A stretch of DNA of 38,170 bases from DASZMX01 sp035551475 (GCA_035551475.1 DASZMX010000060.1:1-38170), one strand, 5' to 3'; shown: positions 23,947-32,342, counted from the stretch's first letter. Program-made: numbers and translations. The notes: generated by a model not told the origin, from the letters alone.

Positions 23947-25638
23947 TTATCGCACCCAGTTGGCGTAAGCGCGCTCGCCGTAATACTCGTATCCGGCGTT
24001 CTCGAGCGCGCTGCCGCTCAACAGGGCGTGAATAAAGCCGTTTCGTTCCACTTGGAGCGTATGCAGAATTTTGCGTTCAGGATTTTCATGCAACAGGAAT
24101 TCAATCCGGCCGGCGGCGGCGGTATGAAATTCCAAGCCGGCGGCGTTCGTGCGGCTGGAAAAAGTAAAGTCCGCCGTCAAGTCGCGGAGCATCGCCTGGC
24201 TGCGGCCCCATGTGCCGCCCTCCGCGCTGACAAATGCTTTGCCGTTCAGGCGCGCAATGGCGTCGTTGTACGCCAGCACGCAGAGCGCGTGACGGTCGGA
24301 GGCTTTGAGCCACGCGATGAGTTTGTCGCGGTGGCCCAGGGCTGGATCGTAGCCGTAGTCGCTGTCTAAGAAAGCGATGCGCTCGACGTCGTCGGGGATG
24401 CGGGCCACGGCGTTCAAGTATCCAAAGAGCAAACTTCCTCCTCCGCTATGGCTGGCCAGGGTTATCTCGATTTTGTTGGTGGGAAATTTCGATTTGACAG
24501 AATCGAACAGGGCGGGGATCCCGGCGTCGCCATGGGTCTTGCGCCAAGCCGGCCAGCTTTTGCCCGCAGCTTCCAGATAAACGGTTACGATGATCTGGTT
24601 CGTGACGAGGGCGCGAAGGAATCGGGTTTGGGCGGCGATGTGCTGGATGTCGAAATGCCAGTCTTCGCCCGGAGCTAAAATGCGGCCGGCGGTTTGGGCG
24701 ATGGAACTGCCATTGGGCAGCGCGTAAAAAATAAGCCAGACCGGCTTGTTCGAGGCGAAATTTTCGGGCGCGGGGGCGTTGATCTGGACGCGGACGTCGG
24801 GCGCCAAGGTGAAGGAGGAAATGCGTTCGCCGAAGGCGGGATAACGCGGCTCTTCCACGGGGCCTTCGTCACTGAGCAGCGCACAGAGTTTGGGATCGGC
24901 GAGAATGTGGCGCACGGAACTGTTGGTCCCATCGACGATGACGTTTTGTTGCACGAGCCGAATGCCGTGGCTGTAATCCGCCCATTCCGCGGTGTGGCCG
25001 AGATACAGCGGCTGGATCGCGACACCGTTGGTATTGTGCCAGCCGTAAATTGCCACTTTGCCGGGCGCATTGGTCAGGCGCGCAGTGACGACAACATCTT
25101 TTTTATCGCCGGCGGTGAGCAGACCAAGCGGCGCCGTGCGCTGGGCGCGCAGCAGGTCGCTATGCGCCAGAAACACCGGGACGGTTGTCATCGCCGGGGT
25201 CGGCGGTATGGGCAGAGGCGGAAGTTTGACGGCGGCGGCGTGATAAATGGCATCGACCATTTTTGGGGTGGGCAGGCAGGCGTCGAGACGTTCGGCGATG
25301 AGCTGCGCGGTGGCGGGGCGCAATGGAGTAAAGAAGAAATCGTCATCCGACCCCACGCTCAAATAATCCGGCGCCACAAAAAAAACCGCCCAATGGGTGT
25401 GGCCGCCGTCCACATTCGTTACGGCGACCGGGCAGAGGCGGCGCAGAAATGACGGCACGTTGCCCGAGAGAATTTGGCGCGTCAGTTCCGCTTCGCGCTC
25501 CGCGATGGGGACGTCCTGCACTTGCTGCGCCACCTCGCGGCCGCCCGGGGCCAAGCTTGGGCGCGGGGGAAGCGGCAGCTCCTGGGCGGCGGCGGCCAGC
25601 GTGACAAGAAGAGCAATTGCAATTCGGCGCAGGGCCAT
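23947..25638 (-). CDS. Secreted two-domain protein with alpha/beta-hydrolase-like C-terminal half
   Basis: I do not recognise a named family. The 563-residue protein has a signal peptide (MALRRIAIALLVTLAAAAQ). An N-terminal domain (about 45-255) contains a conserved-looking IYGWHNTNGVAIQPLYLG followed by DYSHGIRLV. A second domain (about 280-563) includes FYALPNGSSIAQT, DWHFDIQHI, VYLEAAGKSWPAWR and ITLASHSGGGSLLFGYL. Ser398 in SHSGG resembles the nucleophile elbow of alpha/beta hydrolases, with Ser in place of the first Gly, and AFLDSDYGYDP could supply the acid. An extracytoplasmic hydrolase or esterase is plausible, with unknown substrate. It diverges from the EamA-like gene with 60 nt between the starts. 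Confidence 0.8.
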   Translation of the reverse strand: MALRRIAIALLVTLAAAAQELPLPPRPSLAPGGREVAQQVQDVPIAEREAELTRQILSGNVPSFLRRLCPVAVTNVDGGHTHWAVFFVAPDYLSVGSDDDFFFTPLRPATAQLIAERLDACLPTPKMVDAIYHAAAVKLPPLPIPPTPAMTTVPVFLAHSDLLRAQRTAPLGLLTAGDKKDVVVTARLTNAPGKVAIYGWHNTNGVAIQPLYLGHTAEWADYSHGIRLVQQNVIVDGTNSSVRHILADPKLCALLSDEGPVEEPRYPAFGERISSFTLAPDVRVQINAPAPENFASNKPVWLIFYALPNGSSIAQTAGRILAPGEDWHFDIQHIAAQTRFLRALVTNQIIVTVYLEAAGKSWPAWRKTHGDAGIPALFDSVKSKFPTNKIEITLASHSGGGSLLFGYLNAVARIPDDVERIAFLDSDYGYDPALGHRDKLIAWLKASDRHALCVLAYNDAIARLNGKAFVSAEGGTWGRSQAMLRDLTADFTFSSRTNAAGLEFHTAAAGRIEFLLHENPERKILHTLQVERNGFIHALLSGSALENAGYEYYGERAYANWVR

Positions 25639-25698
25639 CTATGGTCTTTACGGTCTCGTTGTCCTTGAATCAATCGCTGAGTGGAACGTCTTTAGAAT

Positions 25699-26217
25699 AT
25701 GAGCTGGCTTATTTTTGCGTTAATGACGGTCGTTTCGTGGGGACTTTATGGAATTTTTCTGCATTCCGGCCAGGTGGCCATGAAGGATCAGGCCAACGGC
25801 TTGTACAAAGCATTTCTGTTTGTCGGCCTGGCTTATTTCTTGACAGCGATCCTCGCGCCTTTGCTCATGCTGATGATGCGCAAGGCGGATTGGAGTTTTC
25901 CTTCCGCCGGAATGGGGTGGTCATTGGTTGCGGGCATCGTCGGCGCCATTGGCGCCTTTTGCGTGCTGCTGGCGTTTAGCAACGACGGGAAACCGGGCGT
26001 CGTGATGTCGATTGTTTTTGCGGGCGCGCCGATCGTCAACGCGGTGGTGGCGCTATTAATGAATCCGCCCGAGAACGGGTGGGGTTCGATTCGGTGGCCG
26101 TTTTATCTCGGCATCGTGATGGCGGCGACGGGCGGCTGCCTGGTGACCTTCTTCAAGCCGCCTCCGCCCAAGGCTCATGCGCCGGCGGCGGTCGTCACGA
26201 AGACCGCGCAATCCTGA
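25699..26217 (+). CDS. EamA/DMT-like small membrane protein
   Basis: The 172-residue protein has five hydrophobic helices (about residues 3-22, 40-60, 74-96, 101-122 and 131-151) and a Pro/Ala-rich hydrophilic tail. The spacing and the ALMTVVSWGLYGIFLHSG start resemble one half of EamA-type drug/metabolite transporters, which normally have ten helices, so this would act as a dimer or be a non-transport relative. The stop TGA shares one base with the start of the following ligase gene (TGATG), so the two are translationally coupled. Confidence 0.75.
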   Translation: MSWLIFALMTVVSWGLYGIFLHSGQVAMKDQANGLYKAFLFVGLAYFLTAILAPLLMLMMRKADWSFPSAGMGWSLVAGIVGAIGAFCVLLAFSNDGKPGVVMSIVFAGAPIVNAVVALLMNPPENGWGSIRWPFYLGIVMAATGGCLVTFFKPPPPKAHAPAAVVTKTAQS

Positions 26218-27482
26218 TGTTGGAAACTCCCTCGCGCGCGGAAATCGAAGCCGGCCAGCTCGCGCGTTTGCGCCATCTTGTCGCCGAGATGCTGCCGCGC
26301 AACGGTTTTTACCGCGCCAAATTAGGCGGGCTCAATCCGGCGGTGGCGAGCTTGGCGGATTTTTCCGCGCGGTTTCCCTTCACCACCAAACAGGAATTGA
26401 TCGATGACCAGGCGGGCGCGCCGCCGTTCGGGACGAACCTCACCTTTCCGCTGGAATCTTACACGCGGTTTCACCAAACCAGCGGCACGACGCGCGCCCC
26501 GCTGCGCTGGCTCGACACCCCGGAAAGCTGGCGCAGCATGGTGGAGAGCTGGAAAGCGATTTACCGCGCCGCCGGCGTGCAGGCGGGCGACCGGATTTAT
26601 TTTGCGTTTTCGTTCGGGCCGTTTTTGGGCTTTTGGCTGGCGTTTGACGCGGCGCAGGATCTGGGCTGCCTTTGTTTGCCGGGGGGCGGGCTCAGCACCG
26701 AAGGCCGGTGGCGCGCCATACTTGACAATGGCGCCACAGTCCTGTGCTGCACCCCAAGCTACGCCTTGCGCCTGGCAGAGGCGGCGTCCGCCGCGGGGCG
26801 TCCTGTAAGTGACAGCGCGGTGCGCGCGCTGATTGTGGCCGGCGAACCGGGCGGCAGCGTGCCGGCGACCCGGCGGCGCTTGCAGAGTTATTGGCCGCAG
26901 GCTCGCATTGTCGATCATCATGGGATGACCGAAACCGGGCCGGTGAGCTGCGAATGCCCGCATCAAACCGGCGCCTTGCATATCCTGGAGAACGCTTATC
27001 TTGCGGAAATTATCGACGACAACGGCCGGCCCGCGGCGCCCGGCGCCCCGGGCGAATTGGTCTTGACAACGCTGACCCGCACCGCGTCGCCGCTGCTGCG
27101 CTATCGCACGGGTGACCGCGCGCAATTCGCGGCCGCCTGCGCGTGCGGGCGGCCTGACCGCGCGCTGGCGGGCGGCATTTTGGGCCGCGTGGATGAAATG
27201 GTCATTGTGCGCGGAGTGAATGTCTATCCCACGGCGCTCGAAGATGTGCTCCGCGGTTTCGCAGAAATCGTGGAGTATCAAGCACAACTGGATCGGTCGG
27301 GCAGCCTGGCGGAGTTGACATTACAAATCGAGCCGGCGGCCGATTGCACGGATTCCGCCGCCCTGGTGCAGCGCCTTCAGCTCGCCTTGCACGCGGCCTT
27401 CAACTTGCGCATTCCGATAACGGTGGCGGCGCCTGGGGCTTTGCCCCGATACGAAATGAAAGCGCGCCGCTGGCGGGCTTAA
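26217..27482 (+). CDS. PaaK-like AMP-forming CoA ligase (phenylacetate-CoA ligase family)
   Basis: These enzymes adenylate a carboxylic acid with ATP and transfer it to CoA. The 421-residue product has the P-loop-like YTRFHQTSGTTRAPLRW (A3 motif), the aromatic-rich IYFAFSFGPFLGFWLAFDAA, DHHGMTETGPVSCECPH (A5), LLRYRTGDRAQF (A7) and GRVDEMVIVRGVNVYPTALED (A8) in the right order. There is a cluster of cysteines around residues 300-325 (CACG). The start at 26217 overlaps the stop of the EamA-like gene by one base and matches the family N-terminus; a longer in-frame start lies inside that gene and is rejected. Phenylacetate or another aryl or acyl acid is possible. No phenylacetate catabolism genes are nearby, so the substrate is open. 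Confidence 0.85.
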   Translation: MLETPSRAEIEAGQLARLRHLVAEMLPRNGFYRAKLGGLNPAVASLADFSARFPFTTKQELIDDQAGAPPFGTNLTFPLESYTRFHQTSGTTRAPLRWLDTPESWRSMVESWKAIYRAAGVQAGDRIYFAFSFGPFLGFWLAFDAAQDLGCLCLPGGGLSTEGRWRAILDNGATVLCCTPSYALRLAEAASAAGRPVSDSAVRALIVAGEPGGSVPATRRRLQSYWPQARIVDHHGMTETGPVSCECPHQTGALHILENAYLAEIIDDNGRPAAPGAPGELVLTTLTRTASPLLRYRTGDRAQFAAACACGRPDRALAGGILGRVDEMVIVRGVNVYPTALEDVLRGFAEIVEYQAQLDRSGSLAELTLQIEPAADCTDSAALVQRLQLALHAAFNLRIPITVAAPGALPRYEMKARRWRA

Positions 27483-27554
27483 GCCCCGCGCAGGGCGCGG
27501 GATTCGTGGAAATCCCCCATTGGCGCCGGACTTCTTCGCCCGGAGATTGTCGCC

Positions 27555-27725
27555 ATGTTAAGATGGTCATTAATGTTTTTCGTGGTGGCAATCATTGCGG
27601 GGTTGCTGGGTTTTTGGGGCATTGCAGGAGCAGCGGCGGCCGTGGCCAAAACGCTGTTCTTTATCTTTGCCGTCATTTTCCTGGTGATGTTGCTCGCAGG
27701 GATTTTCACAGCCCGCCGCGTTTAA
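27555..27725 (+). CDS. DUF1328 (YtjA-like) small membrane protein
   Basis: The 56-residue product begins MLRWSLMFFVVAIIAGLLGF and continues with WGIAGAAAAVAKTLFFIFAV, the hallmark of DUF1328 two-helix inner-membrane peptides. GGAG lies 9 nt before the ATG. The function of the family is unknown; it is often found near stress genes. It follows the PaaK-like gene by 72 nt and precedes a strong hairpin. Confidence 0.9.
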   Translation: MLRWSLMFFVVAIIAGLLGFWGIAGAAAAVAKTLFFIFAVIFLVMLLAGIFTARRV

Positions 27726-27740
27726 GTTGAGGCTTGGTCG

Positions 27741-27764
27741 AAGGGGCGGTTGATCCCGCCCCTT
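27741..27764 (+). terminator. Hairpin after the DUF1328 gene, possible terminator
   Basis: AAGGGGCGG (27741-27749) pairs perfectly with CCGCCCCTT (27756-27764) across a 6-nt loop, 15 nt after the DUF1328 stop. The following T tract is short (the stem's TT plus one T), so termination may be partial or Rho-assisted. It separates the DUF1328 gene from the bufferin operon promoter. Confidence 0.55.
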
Positions 27765-27784
27765 TAGGACTGGCCGCTTTACTC

Positions 27785-27813
27785 TTGAACGGCGTGGCGG
27801 CGCGGGTTTTAAT
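27785..27813 (+). promoter_or_regulatory. Promoter of the bufferin operon
   Basis: TTGAAC (27785-27790) and TTTAAT (27808-27813) are separated by exactly 17 nt; the -35 matches the sigma-70 consensus at four positions and the -10 at five. The -10 ends 28 nt before the bufA ATG, giving a leader of about 20 nt. No Shine-Dalgarno is visible. Confidence 0.55.
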
Positions 27814-27841
27814 CGGGCGTGTCCGCGTCCCATTCAAACCT

Positions 27842-28162
27842 ATGAAAAGAACACCACGCACACTGCTCGTCGCCGCCGCCATCACCGGCCTGCTCAATGG
27901 GGCGGTCATTCAGCGCGTCGCAGCCGACGACACAAACGCTCCCAGCCAAGTGGCGCCGGGCAAGGCTGCCACCGCCGAACCGAAGGTGCAGAGCTGCGCC
28001 GGCTCCAACGATTGCAAGGGCCTGGGCGGATGCAAATCCGGCGACAAAGGCTGCAAATTCAAGAATTCCTGCAAAGGCAAGGGCGGCTGCGAAATCACCA
28101 AGAAGGATATTAAGGATTGGAAGAAAGCGCAGAAGGAAGCCGCCAAAGCGAGCAAGTCCTGA
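27842..28162 (+). CDS. bufA: Bufferin-type RiPP precursor, six evenly spaced cysteines
   Basis: The 106-residue product has a Sec-type signal peptide (about 1-28, basic KRTPR then a hydrophobic stretch, cleavage near VAADD). A linker precedes a cysteine-rich region with Cys52, 58, 64, 71, 77 and 83 embedded in Gly/Lys-rich repeats (KGLGGC, KFKNSC, KGKGGC). The tail is Lys/Ala-rich (90-106). Position directly before a DUF692/MNIO gene and a DUF2063 gene identifies it as a bufferin-like precursor: the MNIO enzyme modifies cysteines, known in the family to give thiooxazole-type products, and the exported peptide binds metal such as copper. I use the ATG at 27842 because it gives the signal peptide; the longer frame to 27734 runs through the promoter. 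It differs from the DUF2282 class of precursors. Confidence 0.82.
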   Translation: MKRTPRTLLVAAAITGLLNGAVIQRVAADDTNAPSQVAPGKAATAEPKVQSCAGSNDCKGLGGCKSGDKGCKFKNSCKGKGGCEITKKDIKDWKKAQKEAAKASKS

Positions 28163-28165
28163 GCG

Positions 28166-29011
28166 GTGCCGGCCAATCCGTTTAACGGGTTCCAGGATCT
28201 TGGCGTGGGCATCGGCCTGCGCATCCCGCACTACCGGCACATCCTCGAGCGCCGGCCCGTGGTGGATTGGTTTGAAATTATTTCCGAGAATTTCATGGTG
28301 GACGGCGGGCGTCCGCTGGAAATTCTGGACCAGATCCTTGAGCAATACCGCGTTATCCAGCATGGCGTCTCGATGTATTTTGGCTCGACCGATCCGCTGG
28401 ACCGCGCGCGCCTGAAAAAACTCAAGGCGCTGGTGCGGCGGACCCGCACGCCGTGGCTTTCCGATCACCTGTGCTGGGGCAGCGTGGACGGGCGTTACAC
28501 GCACGACCTCCTGCCGATGCCTTACACCTTTGCGGCCGCGCGGGTGGCGGCGCGCAAGATTCGCGAGGCGCGGGATTACCTGGAAACGCCCATTGCCGTG
28601 GAAAATGTGAGCAGCTACGCGGAGTTTCACGCCTCGGAAATGACGGAGTGGGAATTTCTCACGGAGGTGGTGGAGCAGGCGGATTGCGGCATTCTGCTTG
28701 ATGTCAATAATATATACGTGTCGTCCTTCAACCACGATTTCGATCCGGCGGCCTACGTTGATTTCATTCCGGCGGAGCGCGTGGCGCAAATTCACATCGC
28801 GGGGCATTCGCGTTACGAGAAATACATACTTGACACCCATGATCATCCGGTGATTCCGCCGGTCTGGAAACTGTACGCGCGCGCCCTCGCCCGCACCGGG
28901 CGCGCCGCCACCCTCCTGGAATGGGACGCGCACATCCCCAGCTTCGACGAAGTTCATCATGAAGCCCGCAAAGCGAACAAATTCCTCGACGCGCTTACGG
29001 CCCGCGCCTGA
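28166..29011 (+). CDS. bufB: MNIO-family (DUF692) peptide-modifying iron enzyme
   Basis: MNIO enzymes use two or three iron ions and oxygen to modify cysteine residues of RiPP precursors. The 281-residue protein has the DUF692 order: GVGIGLRIPHY at the start, WFEIISENFM (35-44), SDHLCW (99-104, with Asp100 and His101), AVENVSSYAEF (144-154, Glu146 and Asn147), LLDVNNIYVSS (177-187, Asp179 and Asn181), QIHIAGH (209-214), DTHDHPV (223-229) and LLEWDAHIP (250-258, Glu252 and Asp254). All expected iron-ligand positions are filled. The GTG start lies 3 nt after the precursor's stop. The downstream partner gene overlaps it by 53 nt. The substrate is most likely the six-cysteine peptide encoded immediately upstream. 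Confidence 0.93.
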   Translation: MPANPFNGFQDLGVGIGLRIPHYRHILERRPVVDWFEIISENFMVDGGRPLEILDQILEQYRVIQHGVSMYFGSTDPLDRARLKKLKALVRRTRTPWLSDHLCWGSVDGRYTHDLLPMPYTFAAARVAARKIREARDYLETPIAVENVSSYAEFHASEMTEWEFLTEVVEQADCGILLDVNNIYVSSFNHDFDPAAYVDFIPAERVAQIHIAGHSRYEKYILDTHDHPVIPPVWKLYARALARTGRAATLLEWDAHIPSFDEVHHEARKANKFLDALTARA

Positions 29012-29825
29012 CGCCTTGCAGGCGTTGCAACGGCGGATGGCGCGCGCGATCATGCGCCCGATGGCGGGGCAGGGGATGAGCCGCGAAAATCGCGCGGCGG
29101 CGGAAGCCCTGATCAAGCCGAATGCGCGGCTGACTTCCTTCGAGCGGCTGGAAATTTATAATCGACAGTACTGGTTCCGCGTCCTGGATTGCCTCTACGA
29201 TGATTTTCCCGGCGTGCGCGCGCTGCTGGGCGGGCGGCGGTTTCAACGCCTCGCGACGGCGTACTTGGCGCGGCATCCGTCCACCAGTTTTACGCTGCGC
29301 AACCTGGGGCGGCATTTGCCGAAGTTTATGCAGGCGGAAAATTGTCCGGTTGTGGCCGTGCAAATGGCGCGATTGGAGTGGGCGCACATCGAGGCGTTTG
29401 ACAATGCGTCCCGGCCGACGCTCACGGCGGAAGATTTGGCGGGCCGCGCGCCCGGGCAAATACGATTGCGGCTGCAGCCTTACATAACGTTGCTGCGGCT
29501 GGATTATCCGCTGGACAGTTATCTGATCGCGCTGCGCGGCCTCGACCGTTTTCGCGGCGAGGCCAGCAACGCCGTGGAAGATTCCACCGGGACGCGGCGG
29601 CAGCGCCACCCCGCCCGACCGCCACGGGAACCCATTTGGCTGGCGGCGCATCGTCATCGCAATGTGGTCCATTACAAACGGCTATCGCGCGCGCAGTTTA
29701 AAGTATTGACGATGCTGGCGTCTGGGAAATCGCTCGGCGCCGCCCTGGGCGGAGCGGGAGCCAAGGCGCCGGTGCAGGAGTGGTTCCAGGATTGGGCGGC
29801 TCTGGGCTGGTTTTCATTGCGTTAG
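28959..29825 (+). CDS. bufC: BufC/HvfC-like DUF2063 partner protein
   Basis: DUF2063 proteins accompany DUF692 enzymes and are needed for precursor modification, probably by presenting the peptide. The 288-residue protein shows the N-terminal helical domain: LQALQRRMARAIM, then RLTSFERLEIYNRQYWFRVLDCLYDDFPGVRALLG (about residues 56-90) and a TFTLRNLGRHLPKFM stretch. VQMARLEWAHIEAFD follows, and a C-terminal domain (about 190-288) ends in a winged-helix-like LSRAQFKVLTMLASG segment and WFQDWAALGWFSL. The ATG at 28959 overlaps bufB by 53 nt and adds about 18 residues before the conserved LQALQRR; a later start at 29037 would cut into that helix, so the longer form is preferred. Confidence 0.88.
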   Translation: MKPAKRTNSSTRLRPAPDALQALQRRMARAIMRPMAGQGMSRENRAAAEALIKPNARLTSFERLEIYNRQYWFRVLDCLYDDFPGVRALLGGRRFQRLATAYLARHPSTSFTLRNLGRHLPKFMQAENCPVVAVQMARLEWAHIEAFDNASRPTLTAEDLAGRAPGQIRLRLQPYITLLRLDYPLDSYLIALRGLDRFRGEASNAVEDSTGTRRQRHPARPPREPIWLAAHRHRNVVHYKRLSRAQFKVLTMLASGKSLGAALGGAGAKAPVQEWFQDWAALGWFSLR

Positions 29826-29879
29826 AGGACCCGCTTTCGGGATTTCTTTTGGCGGCGCGCGGCGCTACGGTGGTTTGGC

Positions 29880-32159
29880 GTGACGCGCATTTTCTCCATG
29901 TTGCTCATGGCGGCTGGTTGGGCGGCGTTGGGCGCGACCGCGCGCGGCCAACTGGTCACCAACGCGCCGCGTCAACTGCAACTCCAAGTCCTGGACGCGG
30001 CGTCGCAGCAACCCTTGGCGGGCGTGCGCGTGCGTTCGTGGGTGCGAGGGGAGAAAGAGTCGGACACCAATGGGCTTTGCGCGATCCCGCTGCCCGCGCC
30101 CAAACCAGGAAGCTTTTCCTATCGCCTGACGCTCGCCAAACCAGGCTATGTCACCGAGATGGTCACATGGTCCCAGGCGCAACAGGATACAAATGAGGAC
30201 ATGCCCACGAATTATGTGGCGCATCTGGCCAAGGGCGTGGGCATCGGCGGTTGGGTGAAGGACGAGAAAGGACAACCGATTCCAGGGGCCAAAATCATTT
30301 TTTCGGGGCCGCTCGCCGGCGGGGTCGAGCGGGAAAGGAATGTGGTGGCGCCCAACTATCATAGCGAGCGCGCGGATGAGGCGGGGCGATGGACCAATAG
30401 CGAAGCGCCCGCTAATTTTCGCCAGTTGGTTTTCCGGGTTGGGGCGGCGGATTATCGGCCGGCCACCTATGCCTGCGTCACCAATGAGGACGACACGAAC
30501 ATTGTGGCGTTGCCGGAGCAGGATTTTTTGGCGGGCCGCGCCGTGCTCACGCTGGGCCACGGCATTGTGCTGGCCGGACGCGTGCTTGATCCGGCCGGCC
30601 AGCCCGTCCCGCGCGTGACCGTGACGAAGGATTACGAATGGCACAATCCCGCCGTGACGCGGGAAACGGACTCGGACGGGCGTTTTGAACTGTCCAATTT
30701 GCGGGCCGGTGAAATGGTCTTGACAGTGCAAGCCGCCGACTGGGCGCCACAGACGGTCGTGGTGACGCTGACCAACGGGCTGGCGCCCCTGACGATTTCG
30801 TTGCGGCCGGGATTGGCGTTAAAGGGCCGGGTGGTGGATGAAACCGGCCAGCCGATCAGCGGCGCGCGGGTGCAGCTCGACCGCGCGGGGCGAGCGCCGC
30901 TCGAGTTTGATTGGAGCGCCGAAACGGATGCCGAGGGTCGCTTCGAGTGGAGCGCCGCTCCGGCGGGCGAGTATCCGTACCTCATCGGCGCGCCCGGTTT
31001 TCACGCGCGTTCCGAACCAACCTGGGCCGCCGGGGGCGGGGAGAAAACCGCGGTATTGCGCCATGAAAAAGAGGGCGATGGCGTCGAAGCCGATGGAATT
31101 GTCACCGATGGTTCGAGCGGCCAGCCGGTGAAGAAATTTACCATTAATTTGACAGAATATCGCGGGACGGCGGTCATCACGTCGCGGCAGGAAGCGGTTT
31201 CCGAAGCCGGGCATTATCGAGTGGAGATGGACGCCAAGGACGATGCGTATGAAATCGGCGTGCGGGCGGAGGGTTATCTGCCGGCAGACAGCGACCGCAG
31301 CTTGACGGGCGACGGCGACCAGAGCTTTGATTTCCAACTCGCGCGCGGCGTGGCGCACGATGTCACGGGGCGATTTGTGGTCAAGAATTACAATGATTGG
31401 ATCGATTGGGCCCACGACCAGGAAATCACGTTTTCCCCCGTGGCGCCAAAGCCGCCGGGGTTGGAGTCAGAGGATGCGCTGACGGAAGCGCGGCTGATGC
31501 ATGACTTTTTGCGCAGCAGCGCGGGCAAAAAATGGCGGCAGGCGCAGCGTTCGCTCGCCGTGAGCCTGGATGCGCAGGGATATTTTACGATCAAGGACGC
31601 GGCGCCGGGGCGTTATCAATTGCGGGCGCAAGTGGCGCAGGCTGGGAAGCCGGTTGGGATGGCCAGCCAGGAGGTGGCGGTGGGCGAGGCGCCGCTGGAT
31701 TTGGGCGTGGTGGAGATTTCGGCGCGGCACGAATTGAAGGCGGGCGACGCGGCGCCGGCGTTCGCGGTGAAGGCATTGGACGGCGGGGATTTGAAGTTGG
31801 CGGATTTCCGGGGGCGCTACGTTCTACTTGACTTCTGGGCGACGTGGTGCGGGCCGTGCGTGGCGGAAATGCCGAACCTTAAAGCGGCGTATGACGCCTT
31901 TGGCGGCCAATGTGTCATGATCAGCCTCAGCCTGGATCAGGAGGCGGCCGCCCCGCGGGCGTTCGCGCGGAAGAATGGCATTAAATGGCGCCAGGGCTTT
32001 TTGGGCGAATGGTCGCAGACAGACGTGCCGAATCAATACGGCGTGGATGGCATTCCGGCTATTTTCTTGATTGGGCCCGATGGAAAGATAGTGGAGCGCG
32101 GATTGCGAGGTCCGGCGATCGGCGAGGCCCTCAAGAAGGCCCTCAATCCCCCAAACTAG
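29880..32159 (+). CDS. Secreted protein with carboxypeptidase-regulatory domains and TlpA-like thioredoxin
   Basis: The 759-residue exported protein has a signal peptide (MLLMAAGWAALGATARG), several carboxypeptidase-regulatory-like beta-sandwich domains (about 30-130, 235-310 and 315-390, each with G-x-V-x-D/K-x-x-G-x-P-x-x-G-A-x-V), a less clear middle region, and a C-terminal TlpA/redoxin domain (about 615-755). This begins GDAAPAFAVKALDGGDL and carries the active-site WATWCGPC (Cys657, Cys660) and the cis-Pro segment GVDGIPAIFLIGPDG. It probably acts as an extracytoplasmic thiol-disulfide oxidoreductase. The GTG at 29880 is used; the ATG at 29898 (MLLMAAG) is an equally good start. The gene begins 54 nt after bufC on the same strand and may belong to that unit, with the cysteine peptide or copper-bound protein as a possible partner. 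Confidence 0.87.
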   Translation: MTRIFSMLLMAAGWAALGATARGQLVTNAPRQLQLQVLDAASQQPLAGVRVRSWVRGEKESDTNGLCAIPLPAPKPGSFSYRLTLAKPGYVTEMVTWSQAQQDTNEDMPTNYVAHLAKGVGIGGWVKDEKGQPIPGAKIIFSGPLAGGVERERNVVAPNYHSERADEAGRWTNSEAPANFRQLVFRVGAADYRPATYACVTNEDDTNIVALPEQDFLAGRAVLTLGHGIVLAGRVLDPAGQPVPRVTVTKDYEWHNPAVTRETDSDGRFELSNLRAGEMVLTVQAADWAPQTVVVTLTNGLAPLTISLRPGLALKGRVVDETGQPISGARVQLDRAGRAPLEFDWSAETDAEGRFEWSAAPAGEYPYLIGAPGFHARSEPTWAAGGGEKTAVLRHEKEGDGVEADGIVTDGSSGQPVKKFTINLTEYRGTAVITSRQEAVSEAGHYRVEMDAKDDAYEIGVRAEGYLPADSDRSLTGDGDQSFDFQLARGVAHDVTGRFVVKNYNDWIDWAHDQEITFSPVAPKPPGLESEDALTEARLMHDFLRSSAGKKWRQAQRSLAVSLDAQGYFTIKDAAPGRYQLRAQVAQAGKPVGMASQEVAVGEAPLDLGVVEISARHELKAGDAAPAFAVKALDGGDLKLADFRGRYVLLDFWATWCGPCVAEMPNLKAAYDAFGGQCVMISLSLDQEAAAPRAFARKNGIKWRQGFLGEWSQTDVPNQYGVDGIPAIFLIGPDGKIVERGLRGPAIGEALKKALNPPN

Positions 32160-32342
32160 ACAAGCGAATCCCCGATGGAGAAGTGCGGCAATCCTCGGAA
32201 CCGCCGGAACGGGGAAAAGACCAAAGTGTCAAACTAATGAAAGGTGGGTAAGTGTCTCTCCTTGAGACAAAAGCGCGTTTTCGCTGCACCGAATGCGGAC
32301 AACCCACGCGTGCATCTCCTTCTAACTCAGCGCCGTGGCGCT

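Noticed and set aside
26079..26216. 46-residue N-terminal extension of the PaaK-like ligase
   Set aside because: It overlaps the EamA-like gene in another frame; the TGATG junction gives a normal coupled start.
27734..27841. 36-residue N-terminal extension of the bufferin precursor
   Set aside because: It would cover the hairpin and the promoter and would bury the signal peptide.
27809..29116. 435-residue minus-strand ORF
   Set aside because: Lies opposite bufA and bufB, whose motifs are decisive; Arg/His-rich shadow.
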